The translations under genes and the position numbers were made by a program. DNA of 57,001 bases from Pseudomonadota bacterium (GTDB lineage: Bacteria; Pseudomonadota; Alphaproteobacteria; Rhodospirillales; Magnetospirillaceae). The stretch lies in contig JAJYTF010000031.1 of the NCBI GenBank assembly GCA_021793155.1, positions 1 to 57,001 on the forward strand, written 5' to 3'. Each line of letters starts with the position of its first letter. The first letter of the stretch is position 1. Of this stretch, positions 37,952-47,717 are shown piece by piece. A model generated the notes under the pieces. It was not told the DNA's origin and made no database searches. It saw nothing but the letters and a program-made list of their open reading frames with translations.

Positions 37952-39214
37952 TCAGGCCGAGACCGCCCTGGCCTCGTGGAACAGGCGCGCGAACTCCTCG
38001 ACCGCGACGCGAGCGAAATCCGGCGTATAGAGATGCAGGTCGACTTCCTTGATCGCCTTCTTGTCGCGCAGCTTGCTTTTCAGCTCGGCGACGAATACCG
38101 CGTCGGCTACCGGATCGAAAATCGGGCGCCCCTCCTTGTCGAGCGACGACCAGCCTTGTAGCGGGACCAGGAAAGTGAAGGGCCCTTTGGCCTGGTTCAG
38201 CCGTTCGGCGACGACGCCGGCGGCATGCCGCAACTCGCTGTCGGTCGTCCGCACCTGGACGCGCAGAGCGTCCTGGACGTATTGGGCCCGGTCCCTGGTC
38301 GCCTCAAGCTTGTCGGCGCGGCCGCCATAGCTCAGGATATCGAGGCCGCAGGGCGCCAGCACCATGGGGATGCCGCGCCGCACCGCCGCCATCAGCCGGT
38401 CGGGGCCAGGATCGCGGTTGCCGCCGTAAAGATTTTCCATTACTCCGCCGATGCAGATGTCGAGGACGCCATCGAACGCACCGTCGCGGATCATCTCTTC
38501 CATCGCCTTGTCGCCCTTGCCCTGGGCATGGCAAACCACGGGAATGAAGCCGGCCTCTTCCAGCAGGCCCAAGGCGGTCTGCACGGCCATTTCGCCGAAG
38601 CCGAAGGAGGAGACGGCGACCACTGGCTTGTCGAAACGGAAATCAGTGCCCTCGGTCATTTCCACCATGCCGCAGATGGCGCCCACCGCGTTGGTGATCT
38701 GCGCCTTCAGCAACGGGTTCATCTTGACGATATCCAGCACGGTGTGATGCATGGTGATATCGCGGGTCCCGACATATTTGTCGATATAGGCCGGGTGCGC
38801 CGCCATCGGGGATGCCATCACCTTGGGCATGCCGAACGGCAATTGCTTCATGATGCTGGTGGAAACGAGGGTGGAGGTGCCGCCGCCGATGCCGATCACC
38901 CCATGCACTTTGCCCTGCTTCAGCAGTTCATCGACGATGGCCGCCGCGCCTTTGATCTGATTGTTGGTCGCCGTGTCACGGTTCGACCGGTAGTATTCGC
39001 GCACTGTCGCGATGGGCAATCCGCCCCTGAGCGCTACCTCTTCGCAGGTGATGTCACCCGGGAACGGCGGGGGCTCCTCCATGCTGAAATCCAGCAGGAT
39101 CGCCTCATGTCCTCGGCTCTGGATGAGGCCCTTGACGAACTTGATATCTTCGCCCCGCGTATCCAGGTTGCAAATGATCACGATTCCCTTCTTGCGTTGT
39201 CCGTCCCCGGCCAT
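37952..39214 (-). CDS. Tm-1-like ATP-binding (UPF0261) protein
   Basis: A 420-residue protein of the UPF0261/Tm-1 N-terminal family: GIVIICNLDTRGEDIKFVKGLIQSRG at the start, GVIGIGGGTSTLVSTSIM near residue 100 and the two-domain length all fit. Bacterial members bind ATP and have no settled function; plant Tm-1 binds a viral replicase. It lies under a near-consensus sigma-54 promoter (39262-39277) and divergent from the second V4R activator, so it probably belongs to the phenol regulon. The start at 39214 follows AAGGAGA. It is 197 nt upstream of the HAD gene. Confidence 0.85.
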   Translation of the reverse strand: MAGDGQRKKGIVIICNLDTRGEDIKFVKGLIQSRGHEAILLDFSMEEPPPFPGDITCEEVALRGGLPIATVREYYRSNRDTATNNQIKGAAAIVDELLKQGKVHGVIGIGGGTSTLVSTSIMKQLPFGMPKVMASPMAAHPAYIDKYVGTRDITMHHTVLDIVKMNPLLKAQITNAVGAICGMVEMTEGTDFRFDKPVVAVSSFGFGEMAVQTALGLLEEAGFIPVVCHAQGKGDKAMEEMIRDGAFDGVLDICIGGVMENLYGGNRDPGPDRLMAAVRRGIPMVLAPCGLDILSYGGRADKLEATRDRAQYVQDALRVQVRTTDSELRHAAGVVAERLNQAKGPFTFLVPLQGWSSLDKEGRPIFDPVADAVFVAELKSKLRDKKAIKEVDLHLYTPDFARVAVEEFARLFHEARAVSA

Positions 39215-39261
39215 TCCCCGTTCTCCTTGATCATGTGTGGCGTTCGGTCGGGAAGCGGCGA

Positions 39262-39277
39262 CGCAAGATGCCTGCCA
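39262..39277 (-). promoter_or_regulatory. Sigma-54 promoter of the Tm-1-like operon
   Basis: The minus strand reads TGGCAGGCATCTTGCG: TGGCA, then TTGC at exact sigma-54 spacing, with GG and GC in register. It lies 48 nt upstream of the Tm-1-like start codon. Confidence 0.75.
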
Positions 39278-39382
39278 GTCGCGACATTTCGACAAAAACG
39301 GGGAATATCATAATGTTATATGAGTGATTGAATTGCGACCAATATGCGTGCTGATAATTTAGATAAATCGCCTCAGGCAAAC

Positions 39383-39398
39383 TTGATCATACGGTAAA
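39383..39398. promoter_or_regulatory. Candidate activator site between the Tm-1-like operon and second regulator
   Basis: TTGATCATACGGTAAA has a perfect left half (TTGATCA) and a degenerate right half of the palindrome seen at the other V4R-controlled promoters. It is about 105 nt upstream of the sigma-54 promoter. Another inverted repeat, ATCGATC/GATCGAT, lies at 39436-39457. The rest of 39215-39558 is AT-rich spacer with no gene. Confidence 0.4.
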
Positions 39399-39558
39399 AG
39401 ATAAGAAAAATTTTATGGTAATTAGGTGAAGGAGAATCGATCGAGTGGTTGATCGATGAAATCGTGGCGCCTGATTACCTTGCTCCAGGTCTGTCTGTTG
39501 CGCTATTCTAATGTCAATAAGCGCGGCGTGACCGCCATACCAGGAAACGACTGAAGGC

Positions 39559-41298
<1,740 letters not shown>

Positions 41299-41357
41299 GG
41301 GGCGCCGGCGTCGAAGTCATGACCGGAACCGGGAGTCCTCCCCTGCTTTAATTCCCG

Positions 41358-42434
41358 TCAGTCCCGGCCCGCCAACGGCCAGAAGCCGAAGCCGGTCGCG
41401 TAAGCGACGAACAGCGGGAATGTAACCGCCAGCATGGCGGTCGCGATCCACAGATCGAGACCATAGGTGGGAGCCCCGCTCGGCATCGGGCCGACCAGGG
41501 CCAAAGCCACCGACTGGTACAGCTGGTGGGTGATCACGGCCAGAACCGCGACCACCGGCAGCAGGATCAGCCCCTTGAGGGGTTGTCTGACCGCCTGGAA
41601 CGGCGCCGTCTGCATCATCACCAGCATGATGAATTCGCCGAACAGCGCGGAGACCGGCACGCGCACCAGGTAATCGACCACATCCATGCCGAACACTCTG
41701 ACGCACAGCACCCAGGCGACCGCCGTCAGGGCAAGCGCCACTACGCCGGACACGAGGCCGAACATGGGCTGATTGCCCAGGGCCGGAATGGCCTTAACGA
41801 TGACTGCCGAAGGCCAGAAGTCGAGCATGACCAGCCACATCACCACTGCCAGGCTGGTGACCACGAAGGCCAAGGCATTCCATGCCGGGAACAGCCCGTG
41901 GGGATCAAGGTCGGCCCGGTAGAACGGCGCTCCCTGCATGGCGGAGAAATCGAAGGTGGTGTGGAAAATCATCCAGCTGACTCCATAGGACAGCAACCAG
42001 GTGCCCAGCCCGACCGCTGCCGGATGGCCTGACACCACCTTGGCGGGCCAGCACTGAAACACGACCACCATCCAGAATGTGGTGCAAACCGACAGGATGG
42101 TGAACATGATGACGAATGGCGTCGGCGGAGCCACTCCGCCGCCGATGCTGGCCATCGTGGCGGGCGTGACGATTGCCGCGCCCGCCGCCAGCAGGCCGAC
42201 AACGGCCAATCCTTTGACCGGTTGTTTCCGGTCGGCCAGAAAGCCCGGAAATTTGCTTTCCCAAACCATGCCGACGATGATTTGTAGCGGAATTGCACTC
42301 ATGATCAGCTGTCCGACCCAGCTGCCAAATACCGTCGGCGCGAACTGGACGCTGAATCCCAGCGCCAGGGCGATGGAAATCGCCGTCGCGGCGATCCCAA
42401 GCAGTGGTTGTTTAAGACCGTTTACCGATTGCAT
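41358..42434 (-). CDS. Unrecognised multi-pass membrane protein in the second pps operon
   Basis: I do not recognise a family for this 358-residue protein. It has about nine or ten hydrophobic segments and short polar loops. Segments around FQCWPAKVVSGHPAAVGLGTW, MLDFWPSAVIVKAIPALG and the C-terminal GFGFWPLAG share a (D/C/F)-(F)-W-P motif at membrane boundaries, suggesting internally repeated units. It follows ppsC2 after 129 nt containing a hairpin, and its start at 42434 has GGGAGG. A role in uptake or release of the phenolic substrate or product is an inference from position only. No counterpart exists in the first pps operon. Confidence 0.75.
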   Translation of the reverse strand: MQSVNGLKQPLLGIAATAISIALALGFSVQFAPTVFGSWVGQLIMSAIPLQIIVGMVWESKFPGFLADRKQPVKGLAVVGLLAAGAAIVTPATMASIGGGVAPPTPFVIMFTILSVCTTFWMVVVFQCWPAKVVSGHPAAVGLGTWLLSYGVSWMIFHTTFDFSAMQGAPFYRADLDPHGLFPAWNALAFVVTSLAVVMWLVMLDFWPSAVIVKAIPALGNQPMFGLVSGVVALALTAVAWVLCVRVFGMDVVDYLVRVPVSALFGEFIMLVMMQTAPFQAVRQPLKGLILLPVVAVLAVITHQLYQSVALALVGPMPSGAPTYGLDLWIATAMLAVTFPLFVAYATGFGFWPLAGRD

Positions 42435-42515
42435 CTTTATCCTCCCTTTGGACGTAACCGACACTTCCCGGTAGCGGTTGCTCCGCCCAGGTTCGGGGTT
42501 AAAATCCCCGATTGG

Positions 42516-42540
42516 CCGGCTGCCGATTTGCGGCAGCCGG
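42516..42540 (-). other. Intercistronic hairpin between ppsC2 and the membrane-protein gene
   Basis: CCGGCTGCCG and CGGCAGCCGG form a perfect 10-bp stem with loop ATTTG. A smaller GGGG/CCCC stem with an AAAA-containing loop lies at 42495-42509, so the pair may slow transcription and lower expression of the membrane protein. Confidence 0.5.
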
Positions 42541-42563
42541 GGATTAGGCAAAGATCTGTTTGG

Positions 42564-43244
42564 TCAGACGGCGGCGCCTTGGGGCTGGAGCCGGCCGCTT
42601 TCGCTGACCGTGAACCCGGCGGCCTCCAGCGCCGCCGCTATGACGGCCGGGTCGGCCGCATGGAAACGCAGAATCACCGATTTTTCCGCGTTTGGTTCGT
42701 CCCTGTTTTGCCGGCCAACCGGATAGATGGCCTGCAAGGCGGCGCCGGCGGCTTCAACCACATCGGCGATTTTGCCCAGGACACCAGGCCCCATCTTGAG
42801 AGGCGCCAAGGTCAGGCCGTTGCGCCTTTCCCAGGCACCGACGCAATGGGCTGCCAGATCGAAGATCTCGTTGGCCGAGATGATCCCGACCACTTTTCCC
42901 TTCTCCACGACGGGGAATTGCGCAACACCCAACTCGCGGCCCTTGCGCAGGCAATCTTCCATGCTGTCGTCGGCGTCCACGATAGCCGGATTGCGCACCA
43001 TGACGTCACGGACACGCAAGCGGTTGGCAAAGAAATTGAACTCATCCGGGCTTTGGCTGCGCATGACGAAGTGCCCCAGGCGCAGCAGATTGGCCCGGGT
43101 CACCAAGCCGCACAGGCGGCCATTCCCGTCGACCACCGGCAAGGCGTGCAGCTGGTTCTCGGCAAGCAGTCGCTTGGCTTCAGAAACCAGGATGTCGCCG
43201 GTAACGGTAATCGGATCACGTTTCATCCAGTTGCGGACAATCAT
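42564..43244 (-). CDS. ppsC: Phenylphosphate synthase subunit 3-like CBS protein, second copy
   Basis: A 226-residue paralogue of the CBS subunit at 29 kb, beginning MIVRNWMKRDPITVTGD and with the second CBS motif at VRDVMVRNPAIVDADDSM. The C-terminal third (VILRFHAADPAVIAAALEAAG) resembles an ACT-like fold, as in copy one. It would regulate or stimulate the second synthase. The start at 43244 follows GAGGGAGA; an upstream start at 43262 is rejected. It lies 54 nt after ppsB2, with a CACGGC/GCCGTG hairpin between. Confidence 0.83.
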   Translation of the reverse strand: MIVRNWMKRDPITVTGDILVSEAKRLLAENQLHALPVVDGNGRLCGLVTRANLLRLGHFVMRSQSPDEFNFFANRLRVRDVMVRNPAIVDADDSMEDCLRKGRELGVAQFPVVEKGKVVGIISANEIFDLAAHCVGAWERRNGLTLAPLKMGPGVLGKIADVVEAAGAALQAIYPVGRQNRDEPNAEKSVILRFHAADPAVIAAALEAAGFTVSESGRLQPQGAAV

Positions 43245-43298
43245 ATCTGTCTCCCTCTGCACGGCTGTCGCCGTGTCTGTCGATTGTTGACAGAAGGA

Positions 43299-44417
43299 CT
43301 ATTTGACTTTCCTGCCGGCAAGCATGCCGGCCAGAATGTAATCCATTGCCGAAGTGCCGGGCGAGGACACCGGCGCCGTCTTCTTGCTGCTCCACACCGT
43401 TTCCGGCCTGGCTTGCAGAATGAAGATGTTGCCGCCGGTGGGCAGATCCTTGTCGACCGCCCACTCGATATCCATCGGCCGGCCGTAATGCTGCTCGATC
43501 TGCTTGCCCATCCAGGCCAGCTGGGTGATGTCGTCGTCGATCAGCGACTGAATGGTCTGGCGTTCGAAGGGGACCTCGATGGCGCGTGACACCTGGTCCT
43601 GCAGATCGACCGTATAGCAGATCTCCTTCTTCGAGATGGTGCGGTCGATGATGTCCAAAGTTACCTTGTTGACCACGAAATGGTCGGGCGTCACTTCCCC
43701 CGACACCACCGACTCGCCGAAACCGAAATTGGAATCGATGACGATCACCGAGCGATCGCCATTCGCCGGGTGGATGGTGAACATCACTCCGGCGGTGAAG
43801 GAGTTGGCCATCTTCTGAACGCCGACGCTGATCGCCACCTGTTCGTTGGAAAAGCCGTGGTTGGCGCGATAGGCGATGGCCCGGCCGGTATAAAGGCTCG
43901 AGATGCAGCGGCGCATATGGTCCAGCACCTCATCGACGCCGCGGATCCACAAATATGTGTCCTGCTGGCCGGCGAAGCTGGCACCGGGCAGGTCCTCGGC
44001 GGTCGCGCTCGATCGGACGGCGACGGGCACCGCGGGAACACCGCAGCGCAGCGACAGCTGCCGATAACTCTCCGCCACCACATCCTCAAGTTCGTTGGAA
44101 AACGGCTGCGCTTCTATTGCAGCACGGATGGAGGCGCTGGCCCGTTCCAGCGCCTCCAGATCCCGGCAATCGATCTCCTTGAGCAGGAGCTCGACCTCCC
44201 GCTCCATGCCGGAATCGGCCATGAAGGCGCGGTAGCCTTCGGTAGTCAGGGCGAACCCGGGCGGCACCCGTACACCGGCGTGGATCAATTCGCCCAGCGA
44301 CGCGCATTTGCCGCCCACGAGGGGAATTGAATCCTTTCGGCAATCCTCGAACCAACAGACCAGCGGCAGCTGTGTCTGCCTGGTGTCGTTCCATCCCCCG
44401 AAAACTACTGCGTCCAT
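43299..44417 (-). CDS. ppsB: Phenylphosphate synthase subunit 2-like ATP-binding protein, second copy
   Basis: A 372-residue homologue of the PEP-synthase ATP-binding domain with the same signatures as copy one: LVGGKCASLGELIHAGVRVPP, SSATAEDLPGASFAGQQ and DIEWAVDKD. It has a 14-residue N-terminal extension (MDAVVFGGWNDTRQ) not seen in copy one. The ATG at 44417 follows GGAGG and lies 12 nt after ppsA2. It is predicted to transfer phosphate from ATP to His569 of PpsA2. Confidence 0.9.
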   Translation of the reverse strand: MDAVVFGGWNDTRQTQLPLVCWFEDCRKDSIPLVGGKCASLGELIHAGVRVPPGFALTTEGYRAFMADSGMEREVELLLKEIDCRDLEALERASASIRAAIEAQPFSNELEDVVAESYRQLSLRCGVPAVPVAVRSSATAEDLPGASFAGQQDTYLWIRGVDEVLDHMRRCISSLYTGRAIAYRANHGFSNEQVAISVGVQKMANSFTAGVMFTIHPANGDRSVIVIDSNFGFGESVVSGEVTPDHFVVNKVTLDIIDRTISKKEICYTVDLQDQVSRAIEVPFERQTIQSLIDDDITQLAWMGKQIEQHYGRPMDIEWAVDKDLPTGGNIFILQARPETVWSSKKTAPVSSPGTSAMDYILAGMLAGRKVK

Positions 44418-44429
44418 GACAGCCTCCGC

Positions 44430-46265
44430 TCAGCGCATGATATTGACGAGACCGGTCGATCCATCCACCCGGAGCATCATCCCCGACTGGATCACCTTGG
44501 TGGAATGGCCGGTCCCGACCACCGCCGGCATGCCGTATTCGCGGCAAACGATGGCGGCATGGCTCATGACCCCGCCGACATCGGTGATGCAGGCCTTGAT
44601 CTTGGCGAAGGCAGGCGCCCAGGAGGGCGAGGTGGTCGGCGCCACCAGGATCTCGCCTTCCTGGAGCTGACTGACCTCAGCCACTGTCTTGCATACCCGG
44701 GCGCGCCCTTCGACGATGCCCGGGCTGCCGGCGAAGCCCTTCAGCTCCTCGATGCTGGACGGGTCCTTGACCTCCTGCACTGCGGCCCAGTCGGCCAGCG
44801 ACTTGTTGGTGACGCCCCACAGCACGATGACGAAGGGATCCTGAATGACCTCGGGCGCGGTTCCGATGGCCGGAGGCGGGCTCCATTCCCGGAACTTTTG
44901 CATGACACCCTTACGCCAGAGGATTTCCTTCGGCCACATCTTGGTACCGCGCGGTGTGACGCCGGTGGCCCAGGCGGTCACCACGTCCCACAGGGCCTGC
45001 TTGATTTCGTCGCGACGCAACAGCCAGACATCCTCGATATCTTCGATCACCCCATGCTGCTTCAGGACCGCTGCCACTTCGCGCATCTTGTTCCAGAATA
45101 CTGAATGGAACCAGTGCTCCACATAGAACAGATGATTTTCGACGTAAGGAAACACAGTCTTGGCGCAACCAAGAAGCTCGTCAAATTGTTTGCGGTCTTC
45201 CTCTTTTTCGATCAGGCCGCGATATTCGGCAATAATACGGTCGCGTTCGGCGATTATTTTTTCGGTCGGCCGCTCGATGGACTGTCCCTGCTTGAGCTTG
45301 CCGATATAAGTGGCAATACCGCTGAGCGGGATGTCCATCTGGTCGTTCCAGCTGCGGTCATGGTGGAACCAGCCGGTGCCGGTGGATACGTTGAACCAGG
45401 GTTGCCTGGACTTGTTGAGCGCCGCCAACCATTCGGGGCCGCGCGAGGCTTTGCGCAGTGCCGCCTCGACCACCGACCAGTCGGCGTTCGAGGTGACAAC
45501 CGGATCGACGCCCAGTTGGATCGCCAGCTTGGCCAGGTGTTTCAGTTCGTCATCCGGCCGGTACATCATGACGTCGATGCCCGAGATCATCTGCGTTACC
45601 CGCTGGATCGGCACACTCGGGAAAAGCTTCTGCATGAAGTCGAGGAAGAAGACGTACGCGGCATAGCCAAGATTGAGAAACTCAAAGTGATACTGCCAGC
45701 ATTTGATGCCGAGGTTGATCAGATCATCGTAATTCTTGAGCAGGTGAAAACCTTCCGATTCACCCACGGCGTCGGTCACTACGCTCAACGGTTCCATGTC
45801 GGGCAAGGCGGGGATCTTCAAAGCCTCGAGTTCGCGGATGGTCGCCTCCATCTTGACCTTCCACTTGGCTTCCAAGGAATCCCAGTTCTTGAAGTAGATG
45901 CCGGCCCGCTCCATGAAATGCGGGACGCGGCTGCCGATCTCTTCCGGATCCTTCACCGCCACTGGCGAAATGTAGACGTAGCCGTTGATGATCCGATGAT
46001 CGACGCCGCGGGCCGGCGGGACCACGAAAATGCGGTTGTTGTATTGCGACAGGGCCAGATACCACGCCTCGTCCCAGATGGTGTCGAATGGATAAAGGGG
46101 CTCGGGATAGTGGAGTGCGTCGTTGAACCAGAAGGTGTCGCCCTCGTATTTATTCCGCACCGGATCGTCGGTTACGAACTGATATTGATAGGGATACATC
46201 CTTTCCCAGCCCTCGGTGCCGGGGATCGTTTGCGCCGTGACGTCATGCGGATTCGGAAATTTCAT
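44430..46265 (-). CDS. ppsA: Phenylphosphate synthase subunit 1-like protein, second copy
   Basis: A 611-residue paralogue of the ppsA product at 32.5-34.4 kb, clearly similar over its whole length (for example VDHRIINGYVYISPV, CWQYHFEFLNLGYAAYV, GVMQKFREW). The phosphohistidine segment reads GGVMSHAAIVCREYG with the histidine at residue 569; serine precedes it where copy one has cysteine. The substrate-binding N-terminal part differs enough that another phenol (for example catechol or a cresol) is possible. AGGAGGAAAC precedes the ATG. A sigma-54 promoter lies 61-76 nt upstream. No UbiD gene follows in this operon. Confidence 0.9.
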   Translation of the reverse strand: MKFPNPHDVTAQTIPGTEGWERMYPYQYQFVTDDPVRNKYEGDTFWFNDALHYPEPLYPFDTIWDEAWYLALSQYNNRIFVVPPARGVDHRIINGYVYISPVAVKDPEEIGSRVPHFMERAGIYFKNWDSLEAKWKVKMEATIRELEALKIPALPDMEPLSVVTDAVGESEGFHLLKNYDDLINLGIKCWQYHFEFLNLGYAAYVFFLDFMQKLFPSVPIQRVTQMISGIDVMMYRPDDELKHLAKLAIQLGVDPVVTSNADWSVVEAALRKASRGPEWLAALNKSRQPWFNVSTGTGWFHHDRSWNDQMDIPLSGIATYIGKLKQGQSIERPTEKIIAERDRIIAEYRGLIEKEEDRKQFDELLGCAKTVFPYVENHLFYVEHWFHSVFWNKMREVAAVLKQHGVIEDIEDVWLLRRDEIKQALWDVVTAWATGVTPRGTKMWPKEILWRKGVMQKFREWSPPPAIGTAPEVIQDPFVIVLWGVTNKSLADWAAVQEVKDPSSIEELKGFAGSPGIVEGRARVCKTVAEVSQLQEGEILVAPTTSPSWAPAFAKIKACITDVGGVMSHAAIVCREYGMPAVVGTGHSTKVIQSGMMLRVDGSTGLVNIMR

Positions 46266-46325
46266 GTCCAGTTTCCTCCTAAAAGGATCGCATTGTTGTT
46301 TCCGCGATCTTGGCCCCCATTCCTA

Positions 46326-46341
46326 CGCATAACGCGTGCCA
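46326..46341 (-). promoter_or_regulatory. Sigma-54 promoter of the second pps operon
   Basis: The minus strand reads TGGCACGCGTTATGCG: a perfect -24 TGGCACG and a -12 ATGC in register. It lies about 61 nt upstream of ppsA2. Confidence 0.75.
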
Positions 46342-46466
46342 AAGCCCGGGATCCGCTTTGCTCCACTATGCGGAGCGCGGCGCCACGGGTGGATTCCAGG
46401 ATGCGGTGGGGGCGGAAATCAGTCATTCCGCCCGGTTCATGGACAGCGCGGTGGAAAACGACGGGC

Positions 46467-46520
46467 GATCATTTGATAAAATATACCGCGCCTCGGGAGA
46501 CCGATTGACCATTGGATCAA
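46467..46520. promoter_or_regulatory. Paired activator sites in the divergent ppsA2/HAD promoter
   Basis: Two palindromes lie between the divergent sigma-54 promoters: GATCATTTGATAAAAT (46467-46482, core ATCA-TT-TGAT) and TTGACCATTGGATCAA (46505-46520). Both fit TTGAyCA-N2-TGrTCAA, the pattern of DmpR/XylR-type activators. They are about 125-180 nt from the minus-strand promoter and 95-150 nt from the plus-strand one. The same pair recurs at 51609-51662. Confidence 0.65.
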
Positions 46521-46615
46521 TTACGGTGCGCCCCCTCGGGGCGTGCCTGCTCAAATAAACAAGCGCGTTCCCGCGGATACCTTCGGAAATGGCGGCTTTC
46601 CTCGGTGCGGATGGT

Positions 46616-46631
46616 TGGCACGGGGCTTGCG
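46616..46631 (+). promoter_or_regulatory. Sigma-54 promoter of the HAD-IIA gene
   Basis: TGGCACGGGGCTTGCG matches the sigma-54 consensus TGGCACG-N4-TTGC exactly. It is 42 nt before the ATG at 46674. Confidence 0.85.
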
Positions 46632-46673
46632 TTTTGAGTCGGTATCCATTCTCTAGAACCGAGCGCCCCAGCG

Positions 46674-47546
46674 ATGACTTCAGCCCTCCATTCCTCCATT
46701 CCCCCAAAGCCGGAAGCGGAAGACCCATTCCCTCGGCTGGCCTCGGCGAGGGGTTTCGTCTTCGACCTCGACGGCACGCTGGTGTTGCCGGATAAGCGCG
46801 CCGGGAATTATCGACCGCTTCCCGGCGCGGTCGAAGTCCTGGCCCGGGTCCGGGCCAGGGGGCTGCCCCTGGTGGCGCTGACCAACAACACTCTCCACCG
46901 CCCCACCGATTGCGCGGCGCTGTTGCGGGCGGCGGGCATCGGCCTGCATGGTGACGAAATCATCACCCCGTCGAGCGTCGCTGCCGAGTATTTCATTAAG
47001 CGGCGCTTCCGCCGCGTTCTGGTGATCGGCGGTGAAGGGGTGTGGCATCCGCTGGCCGAGGCCGGCCTCGAAGTCGTGCATCCGGATTCCCCCGATCACG
47101 CGGCCGACGCTGTCTATGTGGGCTACCATCCGGGATTTGGCGTCAAGGACCTGGAAGCCGGATGCCGCGCCTGCTGGGGCGGGGCCAAACTGTTCGTCAG
47201 TTCCGGCGTGCCCTACTTCGCCACCCACGACGGCCGAGCCATCGGCATCTCGCGGGCCATCGGCGCGGCCATCACCAACATGACCGGGCGAAATTTCAGC
47301 GTCCTTGGCAAACCGTCGTCGCATGCCTTGCGATACGCCAGCCGCCGGTTAGGCCTGGACGTCCGGAATCTGGCGGTGGTCGGCGACGACCCGCGCCTCG
47401 AGCCAATCATGGCGCGCGATGCGGGAGCGATCGCCATCGGCGTCGAAACCGGCATCGGCCGGCGCTCCGACTTCGCCGCCCTGCCGCCGCGCCACCAGCC
47501 ACACCTGGTGCTTCCTCACATCGGCGACCTGCTGTCGCGGTTGTAG
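46674..47546 (+). CDS. HAD-IIA phosphatase (NagD / 4-nitrophenylphosphatase-like)
   Basis: A 290-residue HAD hydrolase of subfamily IIA. FVFDLDGTLVLPDK holds the nucleophile, VALTNNTLHRPTD motif II, FSVLGKPSSHALRYA motif III and NLAVVGDDPRLEP motif IV, with a large cap between. This subfamily includes aryl-phosphate (4-nitrophenyl phosphate) and phosphoglycolate phosphatases. Its own consensus sigma-54 promoter, divergent from ppsA2 and sharing activator sites, implies joint induction. It may hydrolyse an aryl phosphate, but the Thauera carboxylase phosphatase-type subunit is much smaller (18 kDa). The ribosome site is weak. Confidence 0.87.
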   Translation: MTSALHSSIPPKPEAEDPFPRLASARGFVFDLDGTLVLPDKRAGNYRPLPGAVEVLARVRARGLPLVALTNNTLHRPTDCAALLRAAGIGLHGDEIITPSSVAAEYFIKRRFRRVLVIGGEGVWHPLAEAGLEVVHPDSPDHAADAVYVGYHPGFGVKDLEAGCRACWGGAKLFVSSGVPYFATHDGRAIGISRAIGAAITNMTGRNFSVLGKPSSHALRYASRRLGLDVRNLAVVGDDPRLEPIMARDAGAIAIGVETGIGRRSDFAALPPRHQPHLVLPHIGDLLSRL

Positions 47547-47600
47547 CGGCAATACCGTTGAATCAAGCGCCGAAGCAATCCGGAAGCCAGTGGTTGAGCT

Positions 47601-47627
47601 GGATTGTGGCCTTCGGCTCGCAATGAC
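47601..47627. repeat. Short intergenic palindrome-type repeat
   Basis: GGATTG at 47601 and GCAATGAC ending at 47627 flank a short imperfect stem with a TTCG loop, resembling the element at 1205-1232, which shares the same outer ends but has a different stem. It lies between convergent genes (HAD and chemoreceptor); the rest of 47547-47717 shows nothing. Confidence 0.4.
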
Positions 47628-47717
47628 AGTGCATCCTTAAGTAAACGGTGTTTGAGTTAACCTGGCGGCATTGGTTTTTGCGGGGGATTGGTCGCGATGC
47701 AGCCCTCCATGCGAGCT

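Noticed and set aside
46674-47546. Reading the HAD-IIA protein as the phosphatase subunit of phenylphosphate carboxylase
   Set aside because: The known subunit is about 18 kDa, whereas this protein has 290 residues and a large IIA cap, so equivalence cannot be claimed.
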